Shown in pieces: positions 28,801 through 49,485 of a DNA stretch of 64,000 bases (positions are counted from its first letter, which is position 1; each line of letters starts with the position of its first letter). A program made the translations under genes and the position numbers. This DNA is from Datnioides undecimradiatus (taxonomy: Eukaryota; Chordata; Actinopteri; Lobotiformes; Datnioididae). A model generated the notes under the pieces. The model was not told the origin of the DNA. It ran no database searches and was given only the letters and a program-made list of their open reading frames with translations. The stretch is taken from NCBI GenBank assembly GCA_008933995.1, contig WARS01000026.1, forward strand, positions 4,850,501-4,914,500, read 5' to 3'.

Positions 28801-31800
28801 TGAGAATGAAATGTCATCCATGTCTAGCTAAATCAATAGCACTGGAAAAGTGTCAAAAGCAGAGCTCCCTAATGATGCTCATCAGTCAGCCGCATGTCAA
28901 CCAAGAACACTGTGTCACCTTTAGCAATGTGTTGAAGATCATGCAGTGATTGAACGTTTTTTTTGGCTGTGCTGTGGTCAGTTGTGGAGAGTGATGACAG
29001 CCCCATGCAGGTAGAGACAATAGACGACCCCACAGTCACCCACCTCCGCCTGACGGGCCTGGACCGTCACAGCCACTATCGCTTCTACCTCAGGGGACGC
29101 ACTGCTGCAGGAGATGGAGATCCCATCACAAGGGAGGGTGCCACCACGCTGGATGGAGGTACAAAACTGATTTTTTCACCATCAACACATCTGGCATGTA
29201 CAGATCAAGAACTTGATTCCTCTGTCTGAATGTGTTGCAGCACCTCCTGCCAACATCAACCTATCTGTGGGGGAAAACTCTGTTAACCTGAGCTGGGTGG
29301 CCAAGAAGAGACACAGGAATGTTAGATTCCAGATCCACTACCTCAACAAAAATGGTATGGTATCTACACTAATAAGTGCACAAGCAAAACCTTGTTGCAT
29401 TGAGCCTTTTAGTCCATCATGGGATTTGTTTAACAATCCTAATGTTCATGTTGTGTCTCTGCAGATGGCAGTAAATGGAAGAAGACAGAGAAGGTGAACT
29501 CCTCTCAGTCTTTCTACCAACTCCAGGGCCTGACTCCAGGCTCTCATTATCATCTTCGCTTCACCTACAGCAACACCACCTTCTGGGAGACTGACATCAA
29601 GACAGAAGGAACAAGTACTATGAGCGTTCTGCCTTCATTCATCCTCTTTCCTTTCATCTTGTCTGCTCTCTCCACTGGGTTTCCCACATCTAAATATAAA
29701 GCATGATCCTACTGAGAGTGTCTTGCAGTTCTTCCCACTGCATGTGAAGTGCTTTCAAAGACTTATGTGAAAAGAGAGCTTGGTTAGCCATATGAAATGA
29801 TCCATTACTCGTGTTTGTTTGGTATTTGTGCCGTATTCTTTGTTTCCCAAGTAAAATGCCAGAATGCTGTCAGAATGCATAATGCTGTCTCTTTTGCTCT
29901 AGATTCTTCTCTGTCTTTTATCTTGTCTGTCCTACCCTTTTCATCCTTTCCACTACACTAGTACATTCATCCTGTTCCCCCATTACAAAAATAAATTGGT
30001 CTCTTTTTTTTCTCTTCCTCTTCTTCTCCCACTGAAGGAGTGACGGAGGTACAGCCAAGCTTTGCAACACAGGGCTGGTTCATTGGTGTTGTGAGTGCCA
30101 TCGTGCTGCTGCTGCTTATACTGCTCATCCTCTGTTTCATCAAGAGGAGCAAAGGGGGAAAATATTCAGGCAAGTGTGGACTACCATGATTAGTGTTAAG
30201 CATTCATCAGATGTTGCACTGTTGATGAATGCTATTTTGAAGAATAGACTATATTCAGTCCTTCTTCCAAACAATGTTGGGCAACTGCTGAGTCACACAT
30301 TGCACAAGCTTTGTGGGGGAAAACTGGCCAGTCTGGAGCCATAAAGCTGTCTGATAATGAAAATAACACTGCGGTAGAACAAGAAGCCAAGCAGTTACAG
30401 GAAGGCACGACAGTAAACAAGATTATTATTTCTGGAAAGAAGTGAAATAAGATTGCATCATGATTAAAATTCTTCCCAAACAGCTGATCCATATTGTGTT
30501 TCCAACTATAAATAATTGGCTTGTTGTCACTTGGCAACTTTTTACCTTTCAGTCCTAACATGAAACTGTGGTGACATATACCTCTAAGCTTGCTCTTCCT
30601 TGCTGTGATAGTTAAAAAGAGGCTCTGCTCTGAAAAGTGTAAAGTAATAATCACTAACCACAAGAGAAACAACAGCCTGCAGGCCACCATCTGACTGGTC
30701 AGAGTAAAGCATTGAGCTTTCATCCCTTTTGACACAAGGGAGAAACAAGTGGCCTCCTCCTTTTAAAGCAGGCTTAATTGCCCGTGTTAAAAGCAAGAAC
30801 CTATTAAATAATAAACAGGGCCATTCTGAGCAATTAAATATTAAATTTGTTTTGAATTTTAACAGTAATATTCATAGAGGTAGTTATTACGCTGAAAGTC
30901 AGATAAGAACTTGCATCAATATCTAACCATGAACTTAAAAGAGGTAAAACATTATAGAGACTAAGCAATATCAATACAAAATAAACAGACTCAGTTGACA
31001 GATCAGTCCAAATCTTTTTGGCCACATACACAAACTTCTTTTTTTTTCACTCTGTGTTATCTTGCTGTACAACAGGATCTCATTATCAATTTCTGAGACA
31101 GTGGCTTAGAGAGAAACATGGTTGAGATCTTCCTGATAATAAAATCCAATAATCTCCTTCACAGTGAAAGATAAAGAAGAGGGCCCGATGGACTCAGAAG
31201 CACGGCCGATGAAAGACGAGACTTTTGGAGAGTACAGGTTTGTCATCTGAATGCATATCGCCTCTTTGAGGGTTAAATTATATTTCTTTAGATCATTTTA
31301 AGTCTGACTCCTAACACAGCCCTGACTCCCTCAGCACGGTTTCCTAACCCTTTGTGTTCCTTCCATTGTCCCTCTTCTTCCTAATGCCTGCCCCTGCTAT
31401 GCAGATCTCTAGAAAGGTATGCTGTGATGTGATTTGCTTTCAAAAACCCACCTATTTATTATGCCTTTTGTACCTAATTTCCTGTAGCATTTGATATAAC
31501 TATGGTGTCATGTATTATATAAGGGCTGCAACTAATGATAATTTTTGTGAACTTTCAATTTAAATTTTTTCAATTTTTTATAATTAATCTCTATCAATGA
31601 TTTGGTTTAGAAAACATTAGAAAACAGTAAAGTGGCAATTATTATATCAAAGAGCTCAAGTTGACTTCATCAAAGGACATCAGTGAACACTCCAGTCGCC
31701 CAATAATACTCAATACACTATAATGTTAGACCAAAATATGTAATTTCTCACATTTAGTTTGTAGGATTCATTTTTACTTGAAAATTTATAGACAATCTGA

Positions 31801-32173
31801 ATTTCTTTTTGCAAAAATCACTGCAGCTCATGTGTTCTAGCAGGTAATTAGATGACATTTGATTTTTTACATGCCTTAAGACAATATGTCCTGCACTCTC
31901 ACTTGCTGTAGTGACCTTGAGGAGAAGCGCACTGCCAGCCAGCCATCCCTGGGCGAGGAGAGCAAATTGTGCAGCGAGGACAACCTGGACTTCAACGGCA
32001 GCAGTGCCATAACCACAGAGCTCAACATGGATGAGTCTCTGGCCAGCCAGTTCAGTCGGCCCAGCGAGGGGCCAGAGGCGCACCATGGCCTGCCTGAAAA
32101 CTCTCCACTCAACCCTACGACCATCTCCTCAGCCACCAATGGCATGCCCAATACAGTCACCATCCTCGATTAA
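19294..32173 (+). CDS. l1cam: Neural cell adhesion molecule L1 (5' signal exon not found)
   Basis: This is a single-pass membrane adhesion protein of axons and growing neurites. Twenty-six exons join in one continuous frame: 3,710 nt, about 1,235 residues without the signal peptide (mammalian L1 is about 1,257). Approximate residues from the first exon are Ig1 1-102, Ig2 103-200, Ig3 201-300, Ig4 301-393, Ig5 394-484, Ig6 485-579, five FNIII domains 580-1077, membrane exon 1078-1121 and cytoplasmic tail to 1235. Juxtamembrane matches to L1 rather than NrCAM, neurofascin or CHL1 are [27 protein letters not shown] and the RSLE microexon. Domain exons mostly come in pairs and most introns are phase 1, as in L1-family genes. 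Unlike mammalian L1, Ig6 has no RGD and the FIGQY motif is changed. Which teleost duplicate (l1cama or l1camb) this is cannot be decided here. Confidence 0.95.
19411..19464. repeat. (AC)n microsatellite beside an l1cam donor site
   Basis: 27 uninterrupted AC units start 14 nt after the 5' splice site of the first Ig1 exon (donor GT at 19,397). Transcribed as CA-repeat RNA in the l1cam sense strand. Confidence 0.95.
20682..20718. repeat. (CA)n microsatellite
   Basis: About 18 CA units in the l1cam intron between the Ig1 and Ig2 exons. Confidence 0.93.
26036..29614 (+). CDS. l1cam: l1cam exons for fibronectin III domains 1-5
   Basis: Exons: 26036-26137 and 26704-26901 (FN1); 26983-27053 and 27147-27372 (FN2); 27478-27593 and 28028-28244 (FN3); 28586-28708 and 28982-29158 (FN4); 29241-29354 and 29465-29614 (FN5). 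FNIII landmarks are [15 protein letters not shown] and [12 protein letters not shown] in FN1, [17 protein letters not shown] then GYSGED in FN2, and [21 protein letters not shown] in FN3. FN3 also carries a basic RARRAR stretch where mammalian L1 has its protease-sensitive site. FN5 is the most divergent but keeps the [18 protein letters not shown] pattern. Phases agree at every junction. Confidence 0.93.
26288..26412 (+). repeat. Inverted repeat / potential RNA hairpin in an l1cam intron
   Basis: Arms 26288-26312 and 26388-26412 are reverse complements at 23 of 25 positions. Both mismatches become G-U pairs in the sense RNA, so a 25-bp stem is possible. Inside it GGGGTAT (26313-26319) can pair with ATACCCC (26360-26366). 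The element lies in the intron between the two FN1 exons. It may be a small inverted-repeat transposon remnant or a structured intronic RNA element; nothing else identifies it. Confidence 0.7.
30038..32173 (+). CDS. l1cam: l1cam membrane and cytoplasmic exons
   Basis: Exons: 30038-30169, 31165-31237, 31405-31416 and 31912-32173 (stop TAA 32171-32173). The first encodes [19 protein letters not shown] followed by [13 protein letters not shown], the membrane helix and its basic stop-transfer sequence. The second encodes [19 protein letters not shown] and TFGEYR. The third is the 12-nt RSLE microexon. The last encodes an acidic, serine-rich tail ending TVTILD. The tail aligns with mammalian L1 through [11 protein letters not shown] (opposite NEDGSFIGQYS) and NSPLNPT (opposite TSPINPA). 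The intron after the membrane exon starts with GC (30,170-30,171) instead of GT. Confidence 0.93.
31405..31416 (+). CDS. l1cam: 12-nt neural microexon encoding RSLE
   Basis: The exon is ATCTCTAGAAAG between a GCAG acceptor and a GTATGC donor. With the flanking split codons it gives YRSLESD. In mammals RSLE creates the YRSL endocytosis signal (YxxL, AP-2 binding) and is included in neurons and skipped in most other cells. Skipping here also keeps the frame (EYSD), so both forms remain possible. Confidence 0.9.
31523..31760 (+). mobile_element. Degraded teleost dispersed repeat copy
   Basis: It begins GGGCTGCAACTAATGATAAT and continues with AT-rich sequence, an AGAAAACAxTxxxAAA segment, a segment resembling GAGCTCAAGTTGACTTCATC, and TTCTCACATTTAG near the end. 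This order resembles a short non-autonomous repeat that I recall as very common in percomorph genomes (start GGGCTGCAACTAACGATTAT). The family name is uncertain. It lies in the last l1cam intron, upstream of the final exon. Confidence 0.55.
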
Positions 32174-34860
32174 CCCCCATACATCCACCAGGGACCATCA
32201 GACCAAAACATGTCAACACGTATGTGCCCGTATACTCCTGTTCCCTACTGACTTGCTGATATGTAGTTTAATGACTAATACACAATCAATATATTGACTA
32301 TTCAGATAGACCTGGCAGTCATCTGATTGACTGGACTATTTTGACCAAAGGAGTGTCCAGAGTAGTGGACAATGTGATACAAGTCTGACTGACTAGGAGA
32401 TGCCCTTTGACCCCCCTTGCCCTCCTCTATCTGTGTGGTTTACAACATATTTTAATGACTAACATTCATTTTTCTCCTTTTCCTGCCTTTTGTTTCTCTC
32501 CACAGACAACTCTATAGAAAGATAAAGACAGAATGTTGTACAGGTAGACATATCAGAGGGATTGTAGGGTTGGTCCTTTTGAGATGCAGAGTAGTGCATT
32601 GAAATAATTGTAGAGCCATGTTGTGGGAAATGAACAGCATACGCTGCTGTAAAAAGTCTTGAATCTTTGATATTTATCATGCCTTATATAATTTCGCACA
32701 GGATTTTGTACATCTTATTCCATTTGGTGTCTCAGATTGTACTTTCCAGTGACATTTTTAACATTTTTTTTACAAATGTGTTTGAATACAAAACATCCTT
32801 TTTGTTACTTTGCATTCATATCCTCCACTTGTTTCATATCATTTTCTACACTATTTGTTTAAAAAAACCTCATGACATATTTCATACATCCAGTTGTTTA
32901 ACTGAAACTAAGTGAAGCCAAGTTTTCTTACTATAAAATAACATTGGATGCATAAGGGGAACTTGCTGTGAAAATGCTGAGTAGCATCTGGTGTATATAG
33001 CTGCATTTACATCTATCTATTTAGCCATAATACAGTATTATAGATATGTACATGCTCCTTATAAGTTCCTGTGCCTGCTGGGTCTGCATAGAGCACCAGA
33101 TTGATGTCATTACTCTCTCGCCTTCCCACCAGAAGTGTAATGTCATTATTGGAAATGATATTGTAATTTTTTGTGTCCAGACCTATGTGTAGCTTTCTGT
33201 ATCTGTCTTTGTCTCTTTCTACACTGTATTAAAAACATTGTTGTCTCCAGTTCACAATCTTTTCATACCTGTTCATCTCATACAACACAACCTGATCACA
33301 GAGCAGTATTTATGTATATTTACAGAGAGTGGAGTCTTGTGGGCTCTCAAGTTTTATTTTCTGACCCTCATCAATGCAAGTTGATAATGCAGACAGGTGT
33401 GATGATTGCCAGTTGATGTAAAATAAAGGCAAGCAGTTGGTATCTACATCAAACACAGAGAATGTATTCTTTTTAGAACTGGGCAGACATTGTATTCACA
33501 TGCTATTGAAAAAAAAAGAAAAAAAAAGTCCTGGAGAGATAAGAGTGGTTATGAGTGACAGTTTTTTCCCACAAAATGTAAATACTAACTTATAGATTGT
33601 TTTCATGAACCCAACCATGTTTGATATAAAAATGTGAAAAATGTGCAGGTTTGAAAACCACTTAATTTTAAGATGTTGCAAGTTGTCCTTTTTCTTCTTT
33701 GTACTATTGCTATGAATTCAAACTTTCCATTTTTGACTAATGATTGCAGTGGGATTTGGCTGTTTTAGCAAAAAAATAGTTCATAGTTGCGGAAAAACAA
33801 ATAAAAAGGGGAAACAGTCCACTTTGTTCTGTAGATGTTTGCAAACATTTCAAAATGTGAAAATCCAAAAAAAAAAAAAGTTCCTTAGTGTCATTTAGTG
33901 ATAGTAGTATAGTTACATTTCACTGAGAGCGAAGATAGCATTTATGCCCATAAACATCCAGCAATGCATTGCAGCGAAGTGAATATCTGTGGAGTATTGT
34001 CTGGTGCAGATATGAGAGGCGGGGATGCAGCAGGCCAGTTTGTGCATACCACAGGGAGTACCTATATGCAATGTTGCTCTCTTTATTCAAATAAAAGCTT
34101 GACACTGGCCAAACATCACGTGACAGTCCCTGAGCTAAAGAATGCGGGATGTCTGAAAAGGCGAGTGGCACTGAAGGAGGTGTGTGTAAGCTCCCTGTTG
34201 TTGGTTATTCAGACACACTCAGGACAAATAAAGCTTTTAAAAAAAATCTATTTTCATACAGGAGCGGTGAACACAAAAAATATGCCAATATTCTAACTTG
34301 ACTATCTGCTGCTAAACATCTGTGTTTGTCAGTGTTCAGGGCAAATGTTAGCTTTGAATGAGGAATGAGTGTACACACACAGATACTCACTCGACTGCCA
34401 CTCACTCTTTGCTTTTCATGTGTCGAGGGGAAAGCTGAGGACGTTGGCTTTTGCTTTTCCTTTGCTGCCCCTCACAACTTTTTTATTGATAAAAGACAAA
34501 AAAAAGTGAATTGGTTCATTTAGAGAAGCTTCTTCAAAACTCAGACAAGTAGTTGGGTTTACATCAACAATGCCTGAGTGGGAAGGGAGGGGTGAGACAA
34601 AATAGGGGAGGGAAAATGGGAGGAAGGAGGGTAAGGGAACAATTGTTCTGCTGGAGTGTAGATGTGCCTCTTTGTGGTGTGTAGGGTGCATAATTAGCAC
34701 AATGGGACTGATGGTATCTATATGTAGTGTGGGTCAACGATAGGAGTTGTGTGGATTTTTACCACCTATGGGGCCAATATAACTGTAACTGCATTATGAA
34801 TCTACCACTGTAACTGGATATATGACTGAAAAATAAAGTACGTGGAACAATCTGTGTCAA
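32174..34860 (+). other. l1cam: l1cam 3' untranslated region with poly(A) signals
   Basis: AT-rich non-coding sequence follows the l1cam stop. AATAAA hexamers occur at 33422-33427, 34090-34095 and 34832-34837; the last fits a long 3' UTR of about 2.7 kb ending near 34,860. Which signal is used cannot be told from sequence. The ribc1 stop on the opposite strand is at 35,046, so the two genes converge tail to tail. Confidence 0.6.
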
Positions 34861-34952
34861 AAAGGGTCCCTTTTTTTGTCATCTCCACCAGCCAATAAAA
34901 TCAATGCTCATGTGTCACTTAAAAATTGGCAGCAGGTATTGAGCACTCTGGA

Positions 34953-34958
34953 TTTAAT
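34953..34958 (-). terminator. ribc1: Candidate poly(A) signal of ribc1 (ATTAAA)
   Basis: On the minus strand ATTAAA lies about 90 nt downstream of the ribc1 stop. It is the nearest hexamer of a known type, which would give a very short 3' UTR ending close to the l1cam 3' end. Confidence 0.35.
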
Positions 34959-35045
34959 TCACATGGAGTGCGACTATAACAGTCATTAGATTTTCTTATC
35001 ACATTGTCACAGGAAGAGCATAAGCCTGCGTAAAGTGTGCAGTGG

Positions 35046-38000
35046 TCAGCGGGAGCTAGTGTTGAATTGATAAAAGTAGTCCTTGGTGGGTTTGTTGGTG
35101 TAAAGCTTCTTATTCAGGTACTCCTGACTGGGGGAGACAGAGACACAAATAAATACATTAGTGAGTAACTGTTTCCAAAAAATGCTTATTTAAATCTGAA
35201 TTTTACCTTCATCACCTGTGCCAAAAATACATTTGCTGACTACCGCCTGAATAGTCAGTGTATTTGTGTGTCTGCGTGTGTGTGTGTGTGCACGCGTGTG
35301 CATTGCTCACTGTGCCTGCTGCTCTTTGGCCAGCTGCATGTTGTAATGGTCTGTTTGAATCCTCTTCTCTCTCCTCAGCTCTGCTGCTCTTCTCTCCTCC
35401 TCTTCTGCTTCTCTTGAAAGCTTCAGAAGCTGAAGGTCCCAAGCTGCAGCCCGAACCTTCTCAGCATCACGCTTTCTCTAAAGATGGCAAGAAAAAAAGG
35501 TCTACTATCTCTGACTAAAGGTTGCAACATAAACCTTATTGTTTCCAACGGGGTTGATACGATAAAAACAAAATAAACACATTTCTTGTTTTAGTGGTTC
35601 AATAAAAAAAGTTATTTCTTTAAAAATATCAGATAACTGACAATAGGCCTTTGTTCACAACTGTTAGACAGAGGCAACCTGTGAAGAATGGTTTACAAGT
35701 AGGCAAAGACATTAATAGCAAAATTTGAGCATAAAAGTATAAACTCGGATCCATACAAGGCACAGCAGGACAAATAATCATTTGTGAGGTTTTGTAAGTA
35801 TAGAGTTCATTCCTCCAGAAGAAATAAGAGACATAATGGCAAAATTCACTAAAGCTGTTCTGAAGGCTTGTGTTGGTCCAACATGTTACAGAGATATTTC
35901 ATGTTTTCCTTTTATTCTGTCACTCATCTTTGGTTCCATTATGAGTGGTCACACGTCAGAGAGGTTGCACGGCACAGTTTTGGAAGGAATTTTGCAGAAA
36001 GGTAGAATTGAACAGGTTCTTGGGGCAGAGTATGACATGACTGGAAAATGAATCACTCATGGTGTGCTGTGTGTGTATCAGAGACGCACTGTGTTTTAGA
36101 CTGTCTCTAGTACCTGTTTCTCAATGAGTTGTTCTTCTCTCTCTTTGTGAATAGCATGCAGCTGCGCGGGGCTCATCCCCTTCCACCTGTCTACCAGAAT
36201 CTGTGGCGGCCTCCTTCCTCCCACCTCTCTTTCTGCTGCCTGTGCACACTCTGTCATCATGTCGGATGTCACTGTATGCAACATCTCTGCGAGACTCTCT
36301 CTTTCCTCTCTCCTCTGCTGCTCCTTCAGCTTCTCTGCCCGCTCTGCAGCCTGTGGCGGAAGAGGTCGTAGTGAGGGTTTATCACTGATCCAGAGAAAGT
36401 AGATTGATCATCCCCATGAAGATTAGAATAGCAAAGGCTTTTTTTGAACCCATTCTATAACATGTGGTTACTGCTAGCATAGAGGCAATGCTCAGCCATA
36501 TGGTGAACGTCCTCCTGAGAGATCCACTCAGTCAGTTGTATTTGCTTGTGCAATATGCGTGTGAGTGGTTATTAGAGAAACCAGATAATTGTCGTGAAAA
36601 ATGCCATAACCTGAAGGATTTATAATGATGCCTCCCAATGGAGAATTCATCTGAGTGCATTCAAGCAAATAAGGGGAGAGCTAAATGGGGGCTTTTAAAA
36701 ACAGACAGGGCCCACGCATACATCAAAGGAGTTTAACCATCCGTGTTGCTCGGTACCAACTAATATGAACACCGTCTTCTGCAGCAAGTGTGTGTGCATG
36801 CATCACTTAACATTTTCAATTAGCAATTTGATTTCACCATCCCGCCTGAGAACACCATGTCAAAGCTCAAAACCCCATGGATTTTGCTTTGAGCAGCGGT
36901 GTGTGTGTGTGTGCATCTGTATGTACTGTACCAGCGCTTGATTGTAGTTGTCGAGAGCGATGCGGGCAGCTCTCTTACACTCCTCCTCCAATGCATTCTG
37001 CTGAAGCCCCATAAGGTCTTGATGCGCCAGCTTTTTGCTCACTAACATCTCTGTGACACACACACAAGTTGGAAATCACCTACTGTGTGTTTTTCACACC
37101 TGCATTAGCCATTATCCATTGTATGAAGCTCTTCTGACACACTCTCTGGGATAAGCATCCATCAATGCCACCTGGCTGTAAGGGCTGTGCGTGGGAGCGT
37201 GTGATTGTTTGTGCAGGAAAGCATGAAGCATGTGTGTGATTTACAGAGGCTATAGCGTACAGCATGTTAGCTCATCAGTGATTACAGTGTGTGTGCTTGT
37301 GTTTGTCTTTTATCACCTCTGTGCTGCTTTCCCATGTGCCTTCTCTCATTGTCTTCTTTCTGCAACCGCAGATCTCGTTCTGTCTTCCTCATTTGTTCTC
37401 TTCTCTTTTGTTCCTCTCCAATTCCCTCTCCCTGCACATGATACAAGGACACAGTGTTCAGAGGGTAATGTGACTATTTATTTAACCATTTTTTGTTCTA
37501 CTTGTTTTGATGTACACCAGCACCTGCCTGTCCCACTGAGCCTACCTGAAAGATTTGCATGCTGGCTGGCCCCAGCTCACTCTCTGTAATGGTGATACTG
37601 AATGCCCCCTTCAGGCCACACTTGAGATCAGCATCTCGAGAGTCCTCTGTGTGCTGTTGACTGGCCCAATACTGGGTCAGGTCAGTGTGCAAAGCTGCAT
37701 GCTTCTTCCTTTCATCCGTGTCTTGCTGCACCAGCATGTCATCGTGAAACTTTCTCAGCTTATCTGCAGTGTAATTAAAATATATACACTTCACTGCCTA
37801 ATGATGATGAAGACAATATTCTGATAGGGGATTCAGTATTCCTAGTTAGGGGTAAATAGTGGTTGTGATTGGCTGGCTAGTTTACCATAGGCTTTGTCAC
37901 GTTGCATCTCCATGTTCTGCTGATGTTTTTTCTCCTGGACCTGTTGGTTGAGAGCATCAAGTTCGAGGCCCATCACACGAAGCCGTGTGTTGAAGATCCG

Positions 38001-38084
38001 GGCCTTGCGGGTTCTCTCCGCAGATCTTCGCCTTTCCAAAGCATTTTCTATGGACTGGTCTACAGGCAAATCCACTTTGTACAT
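35046..38084 (-). CDS. ribc1: RIB43A-like with coiled-coils protein 1
   Basis: RIB43A-family proteins bind inside the doublet microtubules of motile cilia and flagella. Seven coding exons, read right to left: 37886-38084 (start), 37546-37763, 37317-37431, 36932-37050, 36114-36350, 35311-35477, 35046-35127 (stop). They join in phase to 378 residues; human RIBC1 has 379. Family landmarks are RxFNTRLRVMGLELDALNQQ near residues 30-50, RWKGMSPAQLHAI about two thirds along, and the C-terminus YTNKPTKDYFYQFNTSSR, which matches human RIBC1 (QFNTSSR end). Most of the rest is charged coiled coil. The start at 38,084 (MYKVDL) aligns with the human start. A strong donor on the minus strand, with its last exon base at 38,317, could join a 5' UTR exon to the acceptor before 38,104. 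An alternative upstream ATG at 38,280 (exon 38,247-38,280) is also in frame and would add 18 residues. Confidence 0.93.
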
Positions 38085-38414
38085 CTTCTCAGTTTCTAAT
38101 GTGTCTGAAAGGAGGAGATACAGCATTACAATGGTGATATTCTAGCTTTTCCTTGCTTGAAAGAAACTTTCGCGCAACCATAACTCTCACAAACCGATGC
38201 ATTCGTCTTAAATATCTACATTTCCCTGACAACATCACACCATTACCCGAGGAGGCTGTATTGACACTATTGATTTCCATATAATTTGCAGATCCCAGAA
38301 CAAAAGCAGCACTTACCTCTGAGGCCGGTTAAATGTGGGACTTAAGACCCATGTAGTGCTTCAGTGGAGGAAATTGTTTCACTGCGCGAGTCCTGTTGTG
38401 TTTCGATGCCCTTG

Positions 38415-38428
38415 GTAACCATGGTAAC
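38415..38428. promoter_or_regulatory. X-box (RFX) site GTAACCATGGTAAC
   Basis: A perfect 14-bp palindrome matching the X-box consensus GTHNYYATRRNAAC. It lies about 100 bp upstream of the ribc1 5' UTR donor and about 330 bp from its start codon. RFX factors drive ciliary genes through such sites close to the promoter, which fits a cilia protein gene. Confidence 0.7.
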
Positions 38429-38592
38429 ATCTCAATTTACCGCTTTTGTTTTGTCAGATCACAGTAAGTAGTGAACTCACACAAAACATTAATTCTCTCT
38501 GAAGATAACATAATTTGTTGTATAATTTACATTCGTATACATAAGTGGTGAAATGGGGACACAAAGTGCAGGGGTCCTCAGCTCGAATGTGA

Positions 38593-38600
38593 TCTCGCGA
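38593..38600. promoter_or_regulatory. TCTCGCGA promoter element
   Basis: Palindromic TCTCGCGA, the core of a motif found in CpG-island and bidirectional housekeeping promoters. It lies about 330 bp upstream of the smc1a ATG in the GC-rich part of the intergenic region. Confidence 0.5.
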
Positions 38601-38870
38601 TAAACGATGAGGTTTCCCGTCTCGCGCGCTCGAAGGTCTTCCTGTTGGATTGTAAAATGGCGCATTGTTGTTACAACTGCATCGCGTCTATCTGATTAAG
38701 ATTATGGAGCTGTCTATATTATTAAACTAAATATGCACTTCATAATGTGACTTGTGCATAGGCCAGCAATAGATTCAACAGAGGGCTTCATTCATTTGCT
38801 TGCATGCTTCGTCTTTGAGATAGCTTGCCCGGTAAACATTGGTTGTTAGCATTAGCTAGCTAACATTTGA

Positions 38871-48165
<9,295 letters not shown>

Positions 48166-49015
48166 GACAAGCACTCCCAATACTGGCATTCTGGCAAGTT
48201 GGACATTTATCTGCTTTTCTCTGGATTGTTAACGTATTCTGTAGTCACAGATCATGTATCCATTAGGTCCCACATGTTACTTCCTATTGTTTTTTTTTTA
48301 TGTTTATGAATTTTTTGATATACTAGCGTAGTGAATTAGTGAGTTTTTTTTTAGTTGTGGGGGCTCGTTCTTTATAGACAGCAACAACCAGGATGTATGT
48401 ACATTTATATAATCCAGCCTTTTCTCAATTTGGCCATACAAGAGTGATTATAATAATGAATAAAAATGAATTATAATCACGTGAAAATGAGAGGGAATCC
48501 AACCTTTTTAACAGACTGTAGACTTTGTATCATGTGGTAAAGTGTGTTTAATTTACCTGAAGCAAGTATTTGTTCTCTAAGCTTTTATACTGTTTATGGC
48601 CCTTTTTCAATGCTGTGCTTTTAAGCCATTGCCTGTCCACTGTTGTGTGTGCAAAAACATGTATTTGCAGTTTTCATGTGCTACCTTTTTTATTAAAGCT
48701 TAATCAGGAAACTGTTGTTACAGTATGGTCGATACATTCCTATGTGTCATAGCAAATTAAAACTGCTAGTGAGCTGCAACCAGTGGTGCTACGAGATCAT
48801 GGAGCTTTGTCAAAACTGTCAATCAGGACATCTTCAAAGGAAATGTGCTAAGGTTGTACGGCTGTATGAATAACGACAGTCTCTTTATATTCCTTGAGTG
48901 ATTATTCTGAATCAGCTTTAGTGGGCTGGAAAACTCAACATGAGACGATTGTCAAGTCTGTTTTATTGATTGCTTTCCTTCAATAAATAAAATTTGAATT
49001 ATTTAAACTCCTTTT
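48166..49015 (+). other. smc1a: smc1a 3' untranslated region
   Basis: AT-rich sequence follows the stop codon. Overlapping AATAAA hexamers at 48982-48987 and 48986-48991 place the likely mRNA end near 49,010, giving a 3' UTR of about 0.85 kb. An earlier ATTAAA near 48,691 could give a shorter form. Confidence 0.65.
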
Positions 49016-49485
49016 GTTTGTTTTGTTTCCATTACTTTTTCATTGAAATGCAAGCATGCATCTACTTTTTCCCAATTTTAGGTGCAGCTTTTGATTTTTG
49101 CATCAGTTTTGAGAAAGCTTAGTCTTTTTCTTTGAACCTACAGCACAGCTTGCATGTTGCTGTATTAGTTTCCATTCCATAACAGGGAGTTGGTGCTTTG
49201 CTAGGCAAGACTATTAATAGAGGCTCTCAGTTTTCACAGTGTAACTTCCATGGAGCAGGTGGGGGAGGGGGGTATCCAAAATATGCACCTTCTCATCGAG
49301 GCTCCTTTTTTAATGCATTTCTAAAAAAAACAGCTCTAATTATTTAATTACTGTTATAATTAGTATGATTTACTTTTCCAAACTCACCAGTTGTAAAAGG
49401 GTTTTTTCACCTTCTCCAAAATTGCAGCCTGTGATGTTAGATGTCCACCTTTCGTTGTGTTTGCAGAAAAAAAACTAACACAGAA
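49016..49485. other. Short gap between convergent smc1a and cacna1s 3' ends
   Basis: About 0.5 kb of AT-rich DNA with homopolymer runs separates the two predicted mRNA ends. I see no gene, RNA or repeat family here. Confidence 0.5.

Noticed and set aside
30232-30735. 167-codon minus-strand frame in an l1cam intron
   Set aside because: No domain or transposon protein recognised; it is antisense to the gene and its length is within chance for AT-rich intron DNA.
1-32173. RE1/NRSE silencer, known from an intron of mammalian L1
   Set aside because: I looked for AGCACC...GGACAG-type halves on both strands and found no convincing full site.
30038-32173. Assignment of the adhesion gene to NrCAM, neurofascin or CHL1
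   Set aside because: The juxtamembrane [16 protein letters not shown], the RSLE microexon and the order of Ig/FNIII motifs match L1 more closely than the other family members.
38247-38280. Upstream ATG exon as the main start of ribc1
   Set aside because: It is in frame and has a donor, but starting at 38,084 gives 378 residues and the MYK... start that aligns with human RIBC1. A stronger donor (last exon base 38,317) better explains a 5' UTR exon. Kept only as an alternative.
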